A stretch of 64,000 nucleotides of DNA from Lineus longissimus. Taxonomy: Eukaryota > Nemertea > Pilidiophora > Heteronemertea > Lineidae. The position numbers and the translations under genes are program-made. The notes beneath the pieces are model-generated. The model made no database searches, was not told the origin of the DNA, and saw only the letters and a list, made by a program, of their open reading frames with translations. Below, piece after piece: positions 44,308-55,038 of the stretch. The stretch lies in contig NC_088316.1 in assembly GCF_910592395.1 (NCBI RefSeq), positions 15,438,001-15,502,000 of the forward strand, in the 5' to 3' direction. The first letter of the stretch is position 1. Every line of letters begins with the position of its first letter.

Positions 44308-45691
44308 CTTGTCAAAGTAGTATAACGTTCTCAGCTTCGAATTATGACCCTGACTAACTTTTTGATGGTTCTAATATTGGTTTTGTCAAAGTAAAACGCT
44401 TATCCGATTTTGGGGCGTGACGGGGGTCGCTCGCAATGGCTTATCCGATAAGCTTATCTTTTTTGAATAGAGCACAAATCCGTGACGCTGTCCTGTTGAC
44501 GCTCAAAACGAGACTGGCCAGAAGACGGGTGCTGTATAATTTATACTCGGAGTTCTCTGATTCACCGGAGCGGAACCTAACTATTGGAATTGGCCCCAAT
44601 ACAGCTACGGGTGAAAGTTAGTTGTGCGCATGCGCTCATGCATAACGGGAGCGCCGGTGTCCTTTTTTATGTAAATTGTTTACCTCTCGATGGCCAATTT
44701 CGCACAAGCGGTGCGTAATTACATTGTCATCCTTTGTAATGGCTAGCCGCGAGTAGGCCCGGAGGTACGACCTGCTCGACCGTGGAGGGACTGTCCCCTT
44801 GCTGTGATAGTCTCCGCTACATCCGTGACGCGCAATCAAAATGACAGTTAGACAATTGGGTATTAAAAAACGATCATCGATGATCTTAAGTCACATCCAC
44901 GGAATGCGACAGATTAATACGATTTCTACCAATTTCTTAAAGAACCCCACCCTAACTCCATTTTGAGTAATGTTCTTAAAATTTGAAGCATTCCTCTACC
45001 CCCGGGATCGAGGCTCTTGAAGGCGCCTGGCCCGTCGTCGGTACAATGTCTCCCCCACCGCGCCAGGGTCGGAGGAAATAGTTCCTGCTAATGTCAGGGC
45101 CACAAGCCTGGCAGGGGACACCAAATGCTTCCTCCCAGGCGCCCATAACGAGTTTGGCCTCCATAAAAACACTAACCCATCCTGTTTGGGTGTCTTAACT
45201 ACAACAAAGAGGGGAGCTCAGCTTAATATATTTCGGTTAAAAATGACGATTTCATTGTAAATCTGAACATTTTTGTGATATTGTCGCATCGGATATCACA
45301 TGTCAAGTCGAGCAGCATCGGTAACCTACCACTGCTGCGAAAGGGTACATTGTGTATGTAGGTCTGTTTTCTAGCATTATAATATAATAGAGTGTTTATA
45401 CTGTCTCTCGGATTATTACTGCTCCAAAAAAGCCTGGTTCGTTTCAAACTGCTTTTGCGACTATGGACTGAGAAGATAACGACCAGACTAATGTTTTCGT
45501 GCTGGACCGTTATGAGTGTTACCGTAAAAAGTTCTAGAGCATTTTCGTTCTGTTTCAAAACCCAGGGTTTAAAAAGCGGCCTTGACAAATGTGCCAAGGA
45601 GTCGATCATTGACCCTCACTGGCAGCTTTGCAATACATCCGTTGGTTTGGTGGACCCCTGCTTCCACCTCCACTAAAGATAAAGCAATACA
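44308..45691. other. Ovo 5' flank
   Basis: The likely promoter region of the ovo gene on the minus strand. It holds GC-richer DNA at 44640-44830 and 45000-45120 and no gene I can support. No TATA box is evident near 44307. Confidence 0.4.
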
Positions 45692-45697
45692 ATTAAG
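45692..45697. repeat. Putative target-site duplication, left
   Basis: ATTAAG directly outside the left inverted terminus. The same hexamer follows the right terminus at 48360-48365. Both sides also share one more A, so a 7-bp AATTAAG duplication is the alternative reading. Confidence 0.55.
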
Positions 45698-45760
45698 TAC
45701 GGTGGCCCATTAGGGACATCATGTTTTTTTTTAGATTCAAATACGATTTTTTTTTCTCGA

Positions 45761-46186
45761 ATTTTCTCCACGGAATTAAGTATTTTCTCCACGGAATTAA
45801 GTATTTTCTCCACGGAAATAAATACTTTTCTCCACGGAAATAACATTTATCTCCACGGAAATAACATTTATCTCCACGGAAATAAATACTTTTCTCCACG
45901 GAAATAAATACTTTTCTCCACGGAAATAACATTTATCTCCACGGAAATAACATTTATCTCCACGGAAATAAATACTTTTCTCCACGGAATTAAGTATTTT
46001 CTCCGCGGAAATAACATTTATCTCCACGGAAATAAATACTTTTCTCCACGGAAATAAATACTTTTCTCCACGGAATTAAGTATTTTCTCCGCGGAAATAA
46101 CATTTATCTCCACGGAAATAAATACTTTTCTCCACGGAAATAAATACTTTTCTCCACGGAATTAAGTATTTTCTCCGCGGAAATAA
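45761..46186 (-). repeat. Satellite block, left arm
   Basis: About 20 units of the 21-22-bp repeat, reading ccacggaaataaatactttt in this orientation, with some ccgcgg variants. Confidence 0.85.
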
Positions 46187-46898
46187 ATAATTGATTCCGC
46201 TGATATGATTGGTCCTGCATTTTAGAGGACGAGGTCAAGGTGAAACTATTAACCCTTAAACCCCAACCTTGCGGTAGGCTCGGGAACCAAGCTGTACAGG
46301 CGCTGCCCGCTGGAACACGAGGCCGCTTGTCAATCCCGTTTGACATTGTCAGATCTGACTATACGTGTATAGTGTTGGCATGAAGACTGTGGAAGATGTA
46401 AGTAACACGATGATTGTCAGATTTGATACGTTTTGAATCATAAAAATGCAGTTGGTAGCATCTTTGTAGAGTGGCCTAGTATCAGTGAAGAAAACGGTAC
46501 GTGGAGACCCACTGCCGATGTTATGTATAGCTAGCTACTGCGCGCGATAGCTAGCTATACATAACATCGGCAGTGGGTCTCCACGTACCGTTTTCTTCAC
46601 TGATACTAGGCCACTCTACAAAGATGCTACCAACTGCATTTTTATGATTCAAAACGTATCAAATCTGACAATCATCGTGTTACTTACATCTTCCACAGTC
46701 TTCATGCCAACACTATACACGTATAGTCAGATCTGACAATGTCAAACGGGATTGACAAGCGGCCTCGTGTTCCAGCGGGCAGCGCCTGTACAGCTTGGTT
46801 CCCGAGCCTACCGCAAGGTTGGGGTTTAAGGGTTAATAGTTTCACCTTGACCTCGTCCTCTAAAATGCAGGACCAATCATATCAGCGGAATCAATTAT

Positions 46899-48296
46899 TT
46901 ATTTCCGCGGAGAAAATACTTAATTCCGTGGAGAAAAGTATTTATTTCCGTGGAGAAAAGTATTTATTTCCGTGGAGATAAATGTTATTTCCGCGGAGAA
47001 AATACTTAATTCCGTGGAGAAAAGTATTTATTTCCGTGGAGAAAAGTATTTATTTCCGTGGAGATAAATGTTATTTCCGTGGAGATAAATGTTATTTCCG
47101 TGGAGAAAAGTATTTATTTCCGTGGAGAAAAGTATTTATTTCCGTGGAGATAAATGTTATTTCCGTGGAGAAAAGTATTTATTTCCGTGGAGAAAAGTAT
47201 TTATTTCCGTGGAGATAAATGTTATTTCCGTGGAGAAAAGTATTTATTTCCGTGGAGAAAAGTATTTATTTCCGTGGAGATAAATGTTATTTCCGTGGAG
47301 AAAAATATTTATTTCCGTGGAGAAAAGTATTTATTTCCGTGGAGATAAATGTTATTTCCGTGGAGATAAATGTTATTTCCGTGGAGAAAAGTATTTATTT
47401 CCGTGGAGAAAAGTATTTATTTCCGTGGAGATAAATGTTATTTCCGTGGAGAAAAATATTTATTTCCGTGGAGAAAAGTATTTATTTCCGTGGAGATAAA
47501 TGTTATTTCCGTGGAGATAAATGTTATTTCCGTGGAGAAAAGTATTTATTTCCGTGGAGAAAAGTATTTATTTCCGTGGAGATAAATGTTATTTCCGCGG
47601 AGAAAATACTTAATTCCGTGGAGAAAAGTATTTATTTCCGTGGAGAAAAGTATTTATTTCCGTGGAGATAAATGTTATTTCCGTGGAGATAAATGTTATT
47701 TCCGTGGAGAAAAGTATTTATTTCCGTGGAGAAAAGTATTTATTTCCGTGGAGATAAATGTTATTTCCGTGGAGAAAAGTATTTATTTCCGTGGAGAAAA
47801 GTATTTATTTCCGTGGAGATAAATGTTATTTCCGTGGAGAAAAGTATTTATTTCCGTGGAGAAAAGTATTTATTTCCGTGGAGATAAATGTTATTTCCGT
47901 GGAGAAAAATATTTATTTCCGTGGAGAAAAGTATTTATTTCCGTGGAGATAAATGTTATTTCCGTGGAGATAAATGTTATTTCCGTGGAGAAAAGTATTT
48001 ATTTCCGTGGAGAAAAGTATTTATTTCCGTGGAGATAAATGTTATTTCCGTGGAGAAAAATATTTATTTCCGTGGAGAAAAGTATTTATTTCCGTGGAGA
48101 TAAATGTTATTTCCGTGGAGATAAATGTTATTTCCGTGGAGAAAAGTATTTATTTCCGTGGAGAAAAGTATTTATTTCCGTGGAGATAAATGTTATTTCC
48201 GTGGAGATAAATGTTATTTCCGTGGAGAAAAGTATTTATTTCCGTGGAGAAAATACTTAATTCCGTGGAGAAAATACTTAATTCCGTGGAGAAAAT
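46899..48296 (+). repeat. Satellite block, right arm, with higher-order structure
   Basis: About 65 units. Types A (22 bp, ...AAGTATTTATTTCC) and B (21 bp, ...TAAATGTTATTTCC) alternate as AAB (65 bp) and AABB (86 bp). A 604-bp stretch starting at 46982 repeats in tandem at 47586 with the same order of variants, up to about 48189. Confidence 0.88.
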
Positions 48297-48359
48297 TCGA
48301 GAAAAAAAAATCGTATTTGAATCTAAAAAAAAACATGATGTCCCTAATGGGCCACCGTA

Positions 48360-48365
48360 ATTAAG
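48360..48365. repeat. Putative target-site duplication, right
   Basis: ATTAAG directly after the right terminus (GGCCACCGTA), matching 45692-45697. Confidence 0.55.
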
Positions 48366-49441
48366 AGAACGCGGGTCAATATCTCAATTACTCCAAATGA
48401 AAGCAATCGAATAACGCTGACCAATTTTGCCAAATTAAAGTCTTTCCAAGCCCCTATTTGACACCCGCTAAACCCTCACCTGGGTCAATTACCGGCGGTT
48501 AACTGGATAGAAAGGTCAATTAACTGCAGCCAGTGTATCACAGGTCAAACGGTTGGGGATGCACCGGAAAACAATCACCAGTTTCAGTTAATAAACGGAA
48601 GGCTACGCCCAAAATGGCGACGTCCCGGGTGGCCATCTTTGATCTGTGGATTGATGCTCCCAAGGGGACTGTGTTAATTTGGTATTGTTGGGACCTCGGG
48701 GGTCCCCGGGTCGGATGTTGAGGCAGGTTGGCACAAGCCGTTCCAAAACAATAGGTCAAAGATCTTTCAAATTGACTATAATAGTAGAAAATATCTAACA
48801 CGTAGGGGAAATTTGGTCTTAATGAGGGGATCCCAACCACCACGGATTGCGTGCTAAAGGCGTCACTTGCGTGAAACCTAAGCCGAATAATACCGGATCG
48901 CCACAAGACACTTTCACTTTCTCCCGCTGACGACTAAGGACGGGACTAAGAATCATCATTGCGGATTTAGCAGTTAAGATTGAAGATTTACAGATTTAGG
49001 GGTTTTAATTGTGGTCATTATCTCTTCTCATTGTCCCCAAGGTCTTCAGTATAAAACCCTTTGTCGCATTTTGATCTTGTCCCATATCAGGTCAACGTTT
49101 TTTGCAGGATTTAATTGCAGAAATCGAAAGAAATAGGTTTAGCAGTATGCGATGAAGTATAAGAATATTGGACAGAGAAACATGGGCAATATGGTTTTAA
49201 GTTGGTTTCTGGTGCCACCACTAAAAACATAATAGATAAGAACAAAGCTTATTATAAGCTTCAAGCAGAGATTGATCGTAGTGTACTATAATGAGATTCG
49301 TAGGCTAAAAAGCTCAGCTATTCCATTGGCAAAAAGACAAATAAACGGACGTACTCTTTCGTATTCATATCGGAATCATATCGGGAAGACTCCCGAGGCA
49401 TGTCCATTCATCATCCTATTGATAGATACTTCCTTCATTAG
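48366..49441. other. Non-coding stretch
   Basis: A short GC-rich patch around 48600-48720 includes an AAAATGGCGACGTC sequence reminiscent of YY1/CRE sites. No gene is supported. Confidence 0.35.
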
Positions 49442-49622
49442 GGTTGGGGATGAGGCCGGTCCACTGCGTCCGGAGTGTAGGCAAGGGGCGGCGTGCCGTT
49501 TCTTATGTGAGGTACACCCCGGCCTGGGCCGTGGCCTCGTTTTTGCTCTATGTAGACTTTCTTCTTCCGGAGACGTCTACTGCCTGAGAGAACTGAAGAC
49601 AAACTATTGTGACGAATTGTGA
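49442..49622 (+). CDS. Candidate terminal exon of a Cys-rich peptide
   Basis: After a good acceptor (tacttccttcattag) a frame starting in phase 2 stays open for 59 codons to TGA. It encodes six Cys in the pattern C-x5-C-x3-C-x14-C-x9-C-x8-C (CRQGAACRFLC, then ALC, VYC, NYC) and ends CDEL. It is clearly GC-richer than its flanks. The spacing does not match defensin or other peptide families I know. No upstream signal-peptide exon was identified; a hydrophobic-start ORF lies downstream, not upstream. Confidence 0.35.
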
Positions 49623-49781
49623 TCAAAAGAAAATATAACCGTTATTCTGCAATTCTCAGTAATAATCATTAGTAAAGGTCCGCGCGCCGCTGGGTTCTAG
49701 ATCTGAGGATCATTTCTCATAATGAGGATGGTTATTGTCTGATATAATAGATGGTTTGGCTCTCCTGATGATATGACACCC

Positions 49782-49940
49782 ATGAATGGCGTAAATATCA
49801 CCACAGCAGGCGTCAAGTTCTGCGTTTTCCTCGTGATTGTGTGCGGACACTGTCACGAGGACGACAGTACGGCCCCTTACCTGTTCCCCATTCTCTCGCT
49901 ATTCTTCCAACCAGTCACGCCTGTTTATCATTCGATTTAA
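49782..49940 (+). CDS. Small ORF with signal-peptide-like start
   Basis: 52 codons. The hydrophobic core KFCVFLVIVCG near residues 12-22 is followed by HCHEDDST and a second hydrophobic segment. It could encode a secreted or membrane micropeptide, or be the first part of a spliced gene, but no donor of quality follows. Support is weak. Confidence 0.18.
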   Translation: MNGVNITTAGVKFCVFLVIVCGHCHEDDSTAPYLFPILSLFFQPVTPVYHSI

Positions 49941-51919
49941 AAACATTCTCAAAGAGTGCAAGGTTCCTCTCAGTGATACGCAACAGGGAGTCAAACCGAT
50001 TTGACAATAATGGTTTGTGGTGAGGTAAAAGGGTGTCCATGATGACAACCTGTCAGTCAAAGGGGTCGAGACGCTGGCCCTCCGTCTCGGCGCCCGCGTC
50101 GGCAATATATACGGTGAACTTGTTGGGGAACCACAGCACGACTTCAGGATGAGTAAAATCTAATCAAAGCTATATATTTTTCGTCACACAGATTCCTTGA
50201 CAATTAATTGTAATGTCATAATGTAAAACGAAAATATTGGCGGATGAACCTTCACTCCCTTAAAAAGTTGTACTAGAAATTAGGCCTGACCGATTGTGTC
50301 TGGAATACCTTGATCTCCAAAGGCCTGAACTGATATGATGAAAAGTTAACGGCACGAAGTTATTGTTAACTTGTGGACAAACCCATCCTACATAAAACAA
50401 AGTTTTGGCGTTTAGCCTGGACTCTTTCAGTGATGCCTAACATTTCATTCCCGTTCAATAAATGTACCCGAACACAATCTCCCCTTATTCCTAATGAGTC
50501 CTACTTTGTCAGTCATTACCTGACTATTACCTGACATTCCAAAAGCAGGTCAGGGACAGTACTGGTTCAGTTTATCCCCAAAGGAGGTTTTTCTACGACT
50601 GTCCGCTATGACCTCTTAAGCCCGCACCACACGGTGGCGTTCTAGTTCGAGGTTTCTTCCAGACAGGTCCAACTTCATTGGGAAATCCCTAGGGACAGGC
50701 ATGTACGACCGCTTGCCTAACCCCTTTCATATTCACGATTCAAACGGCAGTAATGCTAGCCTTATTATGACAGCCATAGTATACCAAAACTCATTTATTG
50801 ACTGGTACGAAAATGAAAGTACGCATTGGTCATGCACCGTCTATTGTAATCTTGAGTAAAAAATAAATGCCATAAAATCACTAATAAGCGAACAATTAAC
50901 TTACAATGGAAAGGTTTAAGTCATGTAACGGGATTTCGAAATTTCATTTTCTCTACTTATATTCAGTTTCTATTTCGTGGATGAGTTTTGGCTTGCTACT
51001 CGTTGGAGTCAAAATCGGACACTTCACTGAGCTAGTTGATATGTTGGCGTGCAGTAGTAGCTATCACAGCGGAACAATATATCTCCCTTTTCCCACAAGA
51101 ACTAATATTCCTCACAAAGGAATTCTAGACTGGACTTAGATTCATGGGGACCAGCATTTCTTTTACACCCGCACGCGGAGCATGAGCTGAGCTGCTACTG
51201 CACACCAACATATCACTAACCAACAGCACCGCCATTTCTTCAAACGGTTGGAAGTGATACTACCAGTCACGTGTGATTCCTGGTCCTAGAGGTTCCTAGC
51301 TGTGGAGGTGGTGCCCAGCCAGAGAGGTAGGCTGGCGGAGGGTGTTGCAATTTCTCAACCTAAGGTCTCATTAGGGACTTTTTTTGTATTCATGCGCGGC
51401 CAAGCCCTAACCTTAGTTCCTAAAATCATTGATTTCTCGGTCCTCACAGTATGTCAGTGTTGATTCAGCAGTTGTTTTGGCAAAGACATGTTTTTTGGAG
51501 TTTCTGAAACCTAGAGCGCTACTCAATAGGCGGCTAACAAGAAACTACGCATTTACTGTTGTTGCCGACGTATGTGTACACTGAACTTGGGATGTGCGTC
51601 GGCCCCGTGTTAAAATGCGTCCAGTGCCAGTTGGTGCGTTTTTCGCTGATTTCTGCAAAATTCAACATATCTCAAAAGTTCAATGGTTGACCCTCATTTT
51701 TTTGGATTTTTGTGTAGCGTAACCAACTGTCTTTCATGGGAGAATGGTCACTGTAAGAATTATTCAGGAAGAAATGTATAATATTTGGGGGTTTTCGTGA
51801 TTTTCCGGCCCAATTGGTAATACTGCCATTTGGGATGGTGAACAGAGCTAGGAGCAAATGCGACGCTTATGATTTATTTGAAGAAATAAAATGCCCGATT
51901 TAACATCCTGCAGAATCAG
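49941..51919. other. Non-coding stretch
   Basis: AT-rich. Frames such as 50906-51139 (+) have hydrophobic stretches but no start context, splice pair or domain. Nothing else was recognised. Confidence 0.4.
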
Positions 51920-52063
51920 GGGAATCGGGCGTTTTCAGTGATACGACACAGATGGGTTGTCCTCATGCATTCATTTTGGAAACGCATTTTAAAATAGATA
52001 TTACCTCCTGTTAATGGGGCACGTCATCATCGCGTACATTTGGGAAAAACTCCCTAACGAGAC
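51920..52063 (-). repeat. Dispersed repeat, copy B
   Basis: Inverted copy of 38317-38463, about 13.5 kb away and about 210 bp upstream of the SUMO start codon, so it lies within or next to the SUMO promoter. Confidence 0.75.
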
Positions 52064-52273
52064 CTAAGGAACGAAATCAGCGCCTCTAGTGGCAAGATCG
52101 TCTGGTATAGTTTACTACTAGCGCCGCGGTTGGCCTGTCCAATAAACTAAAAAAATAATTTGTTGTCATCCAATCAGCGCCTTCGTTACAAACGGCAAGC
52201 ACTGCTTTGTGTGACCGCCATTTCTGTTGCGAAATTCTCAGGTTTCGGCTAAAAATCCACCTGATAAGTCAAA

Positions 52274-53711
52274 ATGACTGATGTCTGTCAAGATGCACAT
52301 ACTGTAAGACATACGGCTTATATTTTTCATCATTAATACCCCCATGTGACATCAGTTAACTGTAAAAATATAGTGAATATGGGACTTTCTTCGGCGATCC
52401 CGATCTGAAAAAGAAAATGCTCGAACGCCTCCCTATGTTACTATGTATGGTTAATGGTATAGTATGCATGCTTGCAGTGATAGATGCGCTGTAGTTGTCA
52501 TTGGCCCATGATGTGCATGGTCCTTCGGCAAACTTGTTCAAATTTGGCATCAATAGACAAGGAGTAGGCCTTAAAACAGAGCTTTGTGTATGATTGGCCT
52601 ACCTCAACTGCCATAATTCATTTCATCACTACACAGTAGCCTGGGCCTACTATACTAGTACTAGATCCAATCCATCATCGTTCCAATCCATGCACTTGAT
52701 TGTAACTGGATTGGGAACGTTTACGAAGACGTCCTGTTACAGTAATGTAAAAATGCATGGTGACGTGACGACGGCCATCACTACGACTACGTTAATCGTT
52801 ATGTAAACGTTGTTCCCAATCAAGTGCATGGATGGATCTATACCCAGTATAGGCCTTTGTCTTTTACTGCTTCATCTTGCATATATATCAGTTTCTTGCC
52901 TTGCATTCCAGGGAAAGGAAGAAAAGTCGGCCACACACGTTAACGTAAAAGTGACGGCGCAGGATGGTGCTACAGTACATTTTAAAATTAAGAAACAGAC
53001 GCCGCTGAGAAAATTGATGCATGCCTATTGTGACAGGCAGGTAAGCAGAAGTTAGATAGAAGACTTTGGAGGTGTTCATCTTCTGTAGTAAAATTGGTTA
53101 TAGTTATTACTAATGTATGTGTATTCACCTAAGGATTATGGTTTTTTAATTGCAGAGCATAAAGGTGTCCTCAGTGCGGTTTATGTTTGATGGGAATCAC
53201 ATTCAAGAAATGGACACACCTGAGGATGTAAGTGCTGCACAGAACTTGTTGAACTCGCCCATTCCAGCTGGGGCCAAAACAGGAACAGTGTCCCCTGCTG
53301 ATGGAGATCAACTCCTGGCTGTCCAAGCCTCAAAATTCATTTCAAAATAGCAAAGCAGTTTTTCAGCTTTTGCTGAAAATGAGCACTCTTGCCAGTTTTG
53401 AGTACGAAAGGGTACACTGCTCAAAGGGAAATAAACGATTAGTAAGTCTTTATTCCAGTGAATTTCGAGCCCTGGCTTTCAGTGGATAGTAAAACTCACA
53501 AACTTTAATTTAGACGGGAGTGCAAATTCTTCAACTTCTTTATTGACAAGTTAAGGAATTTTGGCAGCTTAATCATCATCAATATTGAGTATAGTACCCT
53601 CAGTAGAAGCAGTCATCTTTTATAACTACATTTTCTTTACTTTTTCAGATTGGACTAGAAGATGATGAGACAATAGAGGTATTCCTTCAACAAACTGGTG
53701 GCTTTGTTTGA
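52274..53711 (+). CDS. sumo: SUMO (small ubiquitin-like modifier), 4 exons
   Basis: Exons 52274-52303, 52912-53040, 53156-53227 and 53649-53711 all join in phase 0 to 97 residues. SUMO is covalently attached to lysines of target proteins through an E1-E2(Ubc9)-E3 cascade, mainly in the nucleus. The flexible N-terminus ([16 protein letters not shown]) precedes a beta-grasp core with [33 protein letters not shown] and [10 protein letters not shown], then [14 protein letters not shown]. The tail FV after the GG would be removed by SENP/Ulp proteases. Compared with SUMO2/3 the N-terminus lacks the VKTE chain-forming site. The short first exon was chosen because its ATG leads directly into a strong donor (ACT|gtaaga) in matching phase. 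It is more SUMO2/3-like in the AYCxRQ and QQTGG segments but divergent. Confidence 0.92.
52684..52835. repeat. Imperfect inverted repeat in SUMO intron 1
   Basis: The left arm (ccatgcacttgattg...gggaacgttta, about 52687-52722) is complementary to the right arm (taaacgttgttcccaatcaagtgcatgg, 52804-52831). A 10-bp insertion interrupts the left arm. The ~80-bp loop is rich in 'acgacg/ctacga' motifs. It could be a small MITE-like hairpin. Confidence 0.55.
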
Positions 53712-54866
53712 TCTGAGTAAAATGGACCACAGACTTGGTTAAGAAAAGAAAGGACATTGGGAACGTTTGTCTGCTTTAAATCGCAGTAATAATGCAAAGT
53801 CACATAAATGGATGCTATGATATGGATGTGCCCAAGATATTTTGAAGATGGGTTTGAAGAAAAACGATGGCTTATTGCTTAAGGTCTATCTTATGTTTTT
53901 AGCTCATTATAAGATGACTTTTAATTAACTTTTTCAAAATTAATTGGTGAATAAAAAGAAGAATTCTTCTTCATCGGCAGGAGATTAATTTTGAGCCTTT
54001 GTGTAGTATAACCGCAGAAATGTCAAACTTTTGGCGTAAAATGACTTGGGGAGGGATTAGATATTTTTGGTATAATCCATGCTGTGGATACAGTAATTCA
54101 AGTTGGTCATTGTAATGTTACCTACTGTAGTCATCATTTCCTGTCCATATCGTATCGGTGATTTTGTCTCGTCGAAAACACTCTGACATGTTTTCAACTT
54201 CTAAATCGAAGATTTGTGTCCGAAGTCATTGAGGTATTTACCATTTGCCATTTCCTTTTTTGGTCACAATTGCTTCAATTCGAATATTTCGATGCCATGG
54301 CATCTAACCCAGAGCTGTTGAAATGGTCGAACAATATTCCCTGGGATGCCAACCATTAAATTTACATTGTACATAGAAACATTATTTGGATACTTGATAC
54401 ATTGTACAAATGACGCGGAACAGCTCCCAGGGATGTTTCAGTAGCCTTAGGATAGTTGGTATGGTGAAACTTTTTATTTTTATTCAGTTCATTTCCTTAA
54501 TTGAAGTAATCTTCCAATGTCTTTTGGTGAAGTTTATTTCGCAGTTGTGAAGATTTGAGTATCTTGTACTGCCAAACAATGCCTCGAGTGAATGTTTAGA
54601 TAGAATTAAGAACAATATTGGCTCAGATTTATGGAGTCTGCGCATCAAATATCATTTCTCAAATTGTGTTCGTCATGATTTTATAAATGGGGGCCAATAG
54701 GTGGGAAATATTGATGTAAAATTTCTATTGTGTTCAAGACTGTGTAGTGGTATGATTTTGTTCTGTACATTTGTGTTTTGTTGCTTCATCTTTCACTCCT
54801 TGACTTGACACCCCTCCCCCATATCTTGAAAAAGCCTTAAGGCTGGAAGTTTTACCATGGGTGCTT
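53712..54866. other. SUMO 3' UTR and flank
   Basis: AT-rich. AATAAA at 53950-53955 is a likely poly(A) signal for SUMO. The rest, to 54.8 kb, has no gene I can support. Confidence 0.45.
53950..53955 (+). terminator. Poly(A) signal of SUMO
   Basis: AATAAA, 239 bp past the stop codon, is the first canonical signal on the plus strand. Confidence 0.5.
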
Positions 54867-55038
54867 TCAGTTTTGTGTGCTGGAGTCCTGACGGTGCTGT
54901 TGTTCTGACGGTGCTGTTGTTGTCCCAATGGTGTTTATTCTGGTTTCAGCGTTTCCTTCAGCTTGCGAGTCATTGCCCAAAGCGTCTTCTAAACTGGCTT
55001 GTTTGCAGTCGGAATTCTCGTCAAATTCACATTCTTCA
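54867..55038 (-). CDS. Candidate terminal exon, acidic disordered tail
   Basis: On the minus strand the acceptor ggatctttaccag opens a frame in phase 2 that runs 57 codons to TGA. It is rich in Glu, Asp, Asn, Gln and Thr (for example EECEFDENSDCKQASLEDAL, later TTTAPSEQQ), typical of a disordered C-terminus. A possible preceding exon lies at about 55485-55660 in a frame containing SSSQLAEVASPEKG, with a weak donor in matching phase. The antisense frame is hydrophobic and less natural. No family is recognised. Confidence 0.28.

Larger units (their letters stand above)
45698..48359. mobile_element. Foldback-type transposable element with satellite arms
   Basis: A 2,662-bp inverted repeat. Left arm 45698-46537 (840 bp), spacer 46538-46547 (ctgcgcgcga), right arm 46548-48359 (1,812 bp). 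Each arm has three zones: a 62-63-bp terminus starting TACGGTGGCCCATTAGGG, a block of 21-22-bp satellite (consensus GTGGAGAAAAGTATTTATTTCC and GTGGAGATAAATGTTATTTCC), and an inner unique zone of 351 bp that appears identical in both arms. Arms differ only in satellite length, about 20 against about 65 units. The ends are flanked by ATTAAG on both sides. There is no transposase. Architecture matches foldback elements such as fly FB and sea urchin TU (established families); membership is inferred. The many frames inside are satellite translations. Confidence 0.8.

Noticed and set aside
46538-46547. Palindrome as a missed-adapter long-read artefact
   Set aside because: The arms have different satellite lengths, and the element ends at terminal repeats with a matching hexamer outside and unrelated flanks beyond, so a simple read artefact does not fit.
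46104-46981. Two identical 80-codon ORFs starting MSNGIDKRPRVPAG, one on each strand
   Set aside because: They are mirror copies in the inner zones of the inverted repeat and run into the satellite. Identity comes from the palindrome, not from gene conservation.
45693-48364. Many open frames with repeats such as KYLFPWRK and YFRGDKCYF inside the satellite blocks
   Set aside because: They are translations of a stop-free 21-22-bp satellite in several frames and on both arms. They shift by unit length and have no start logic, so they are not genes.
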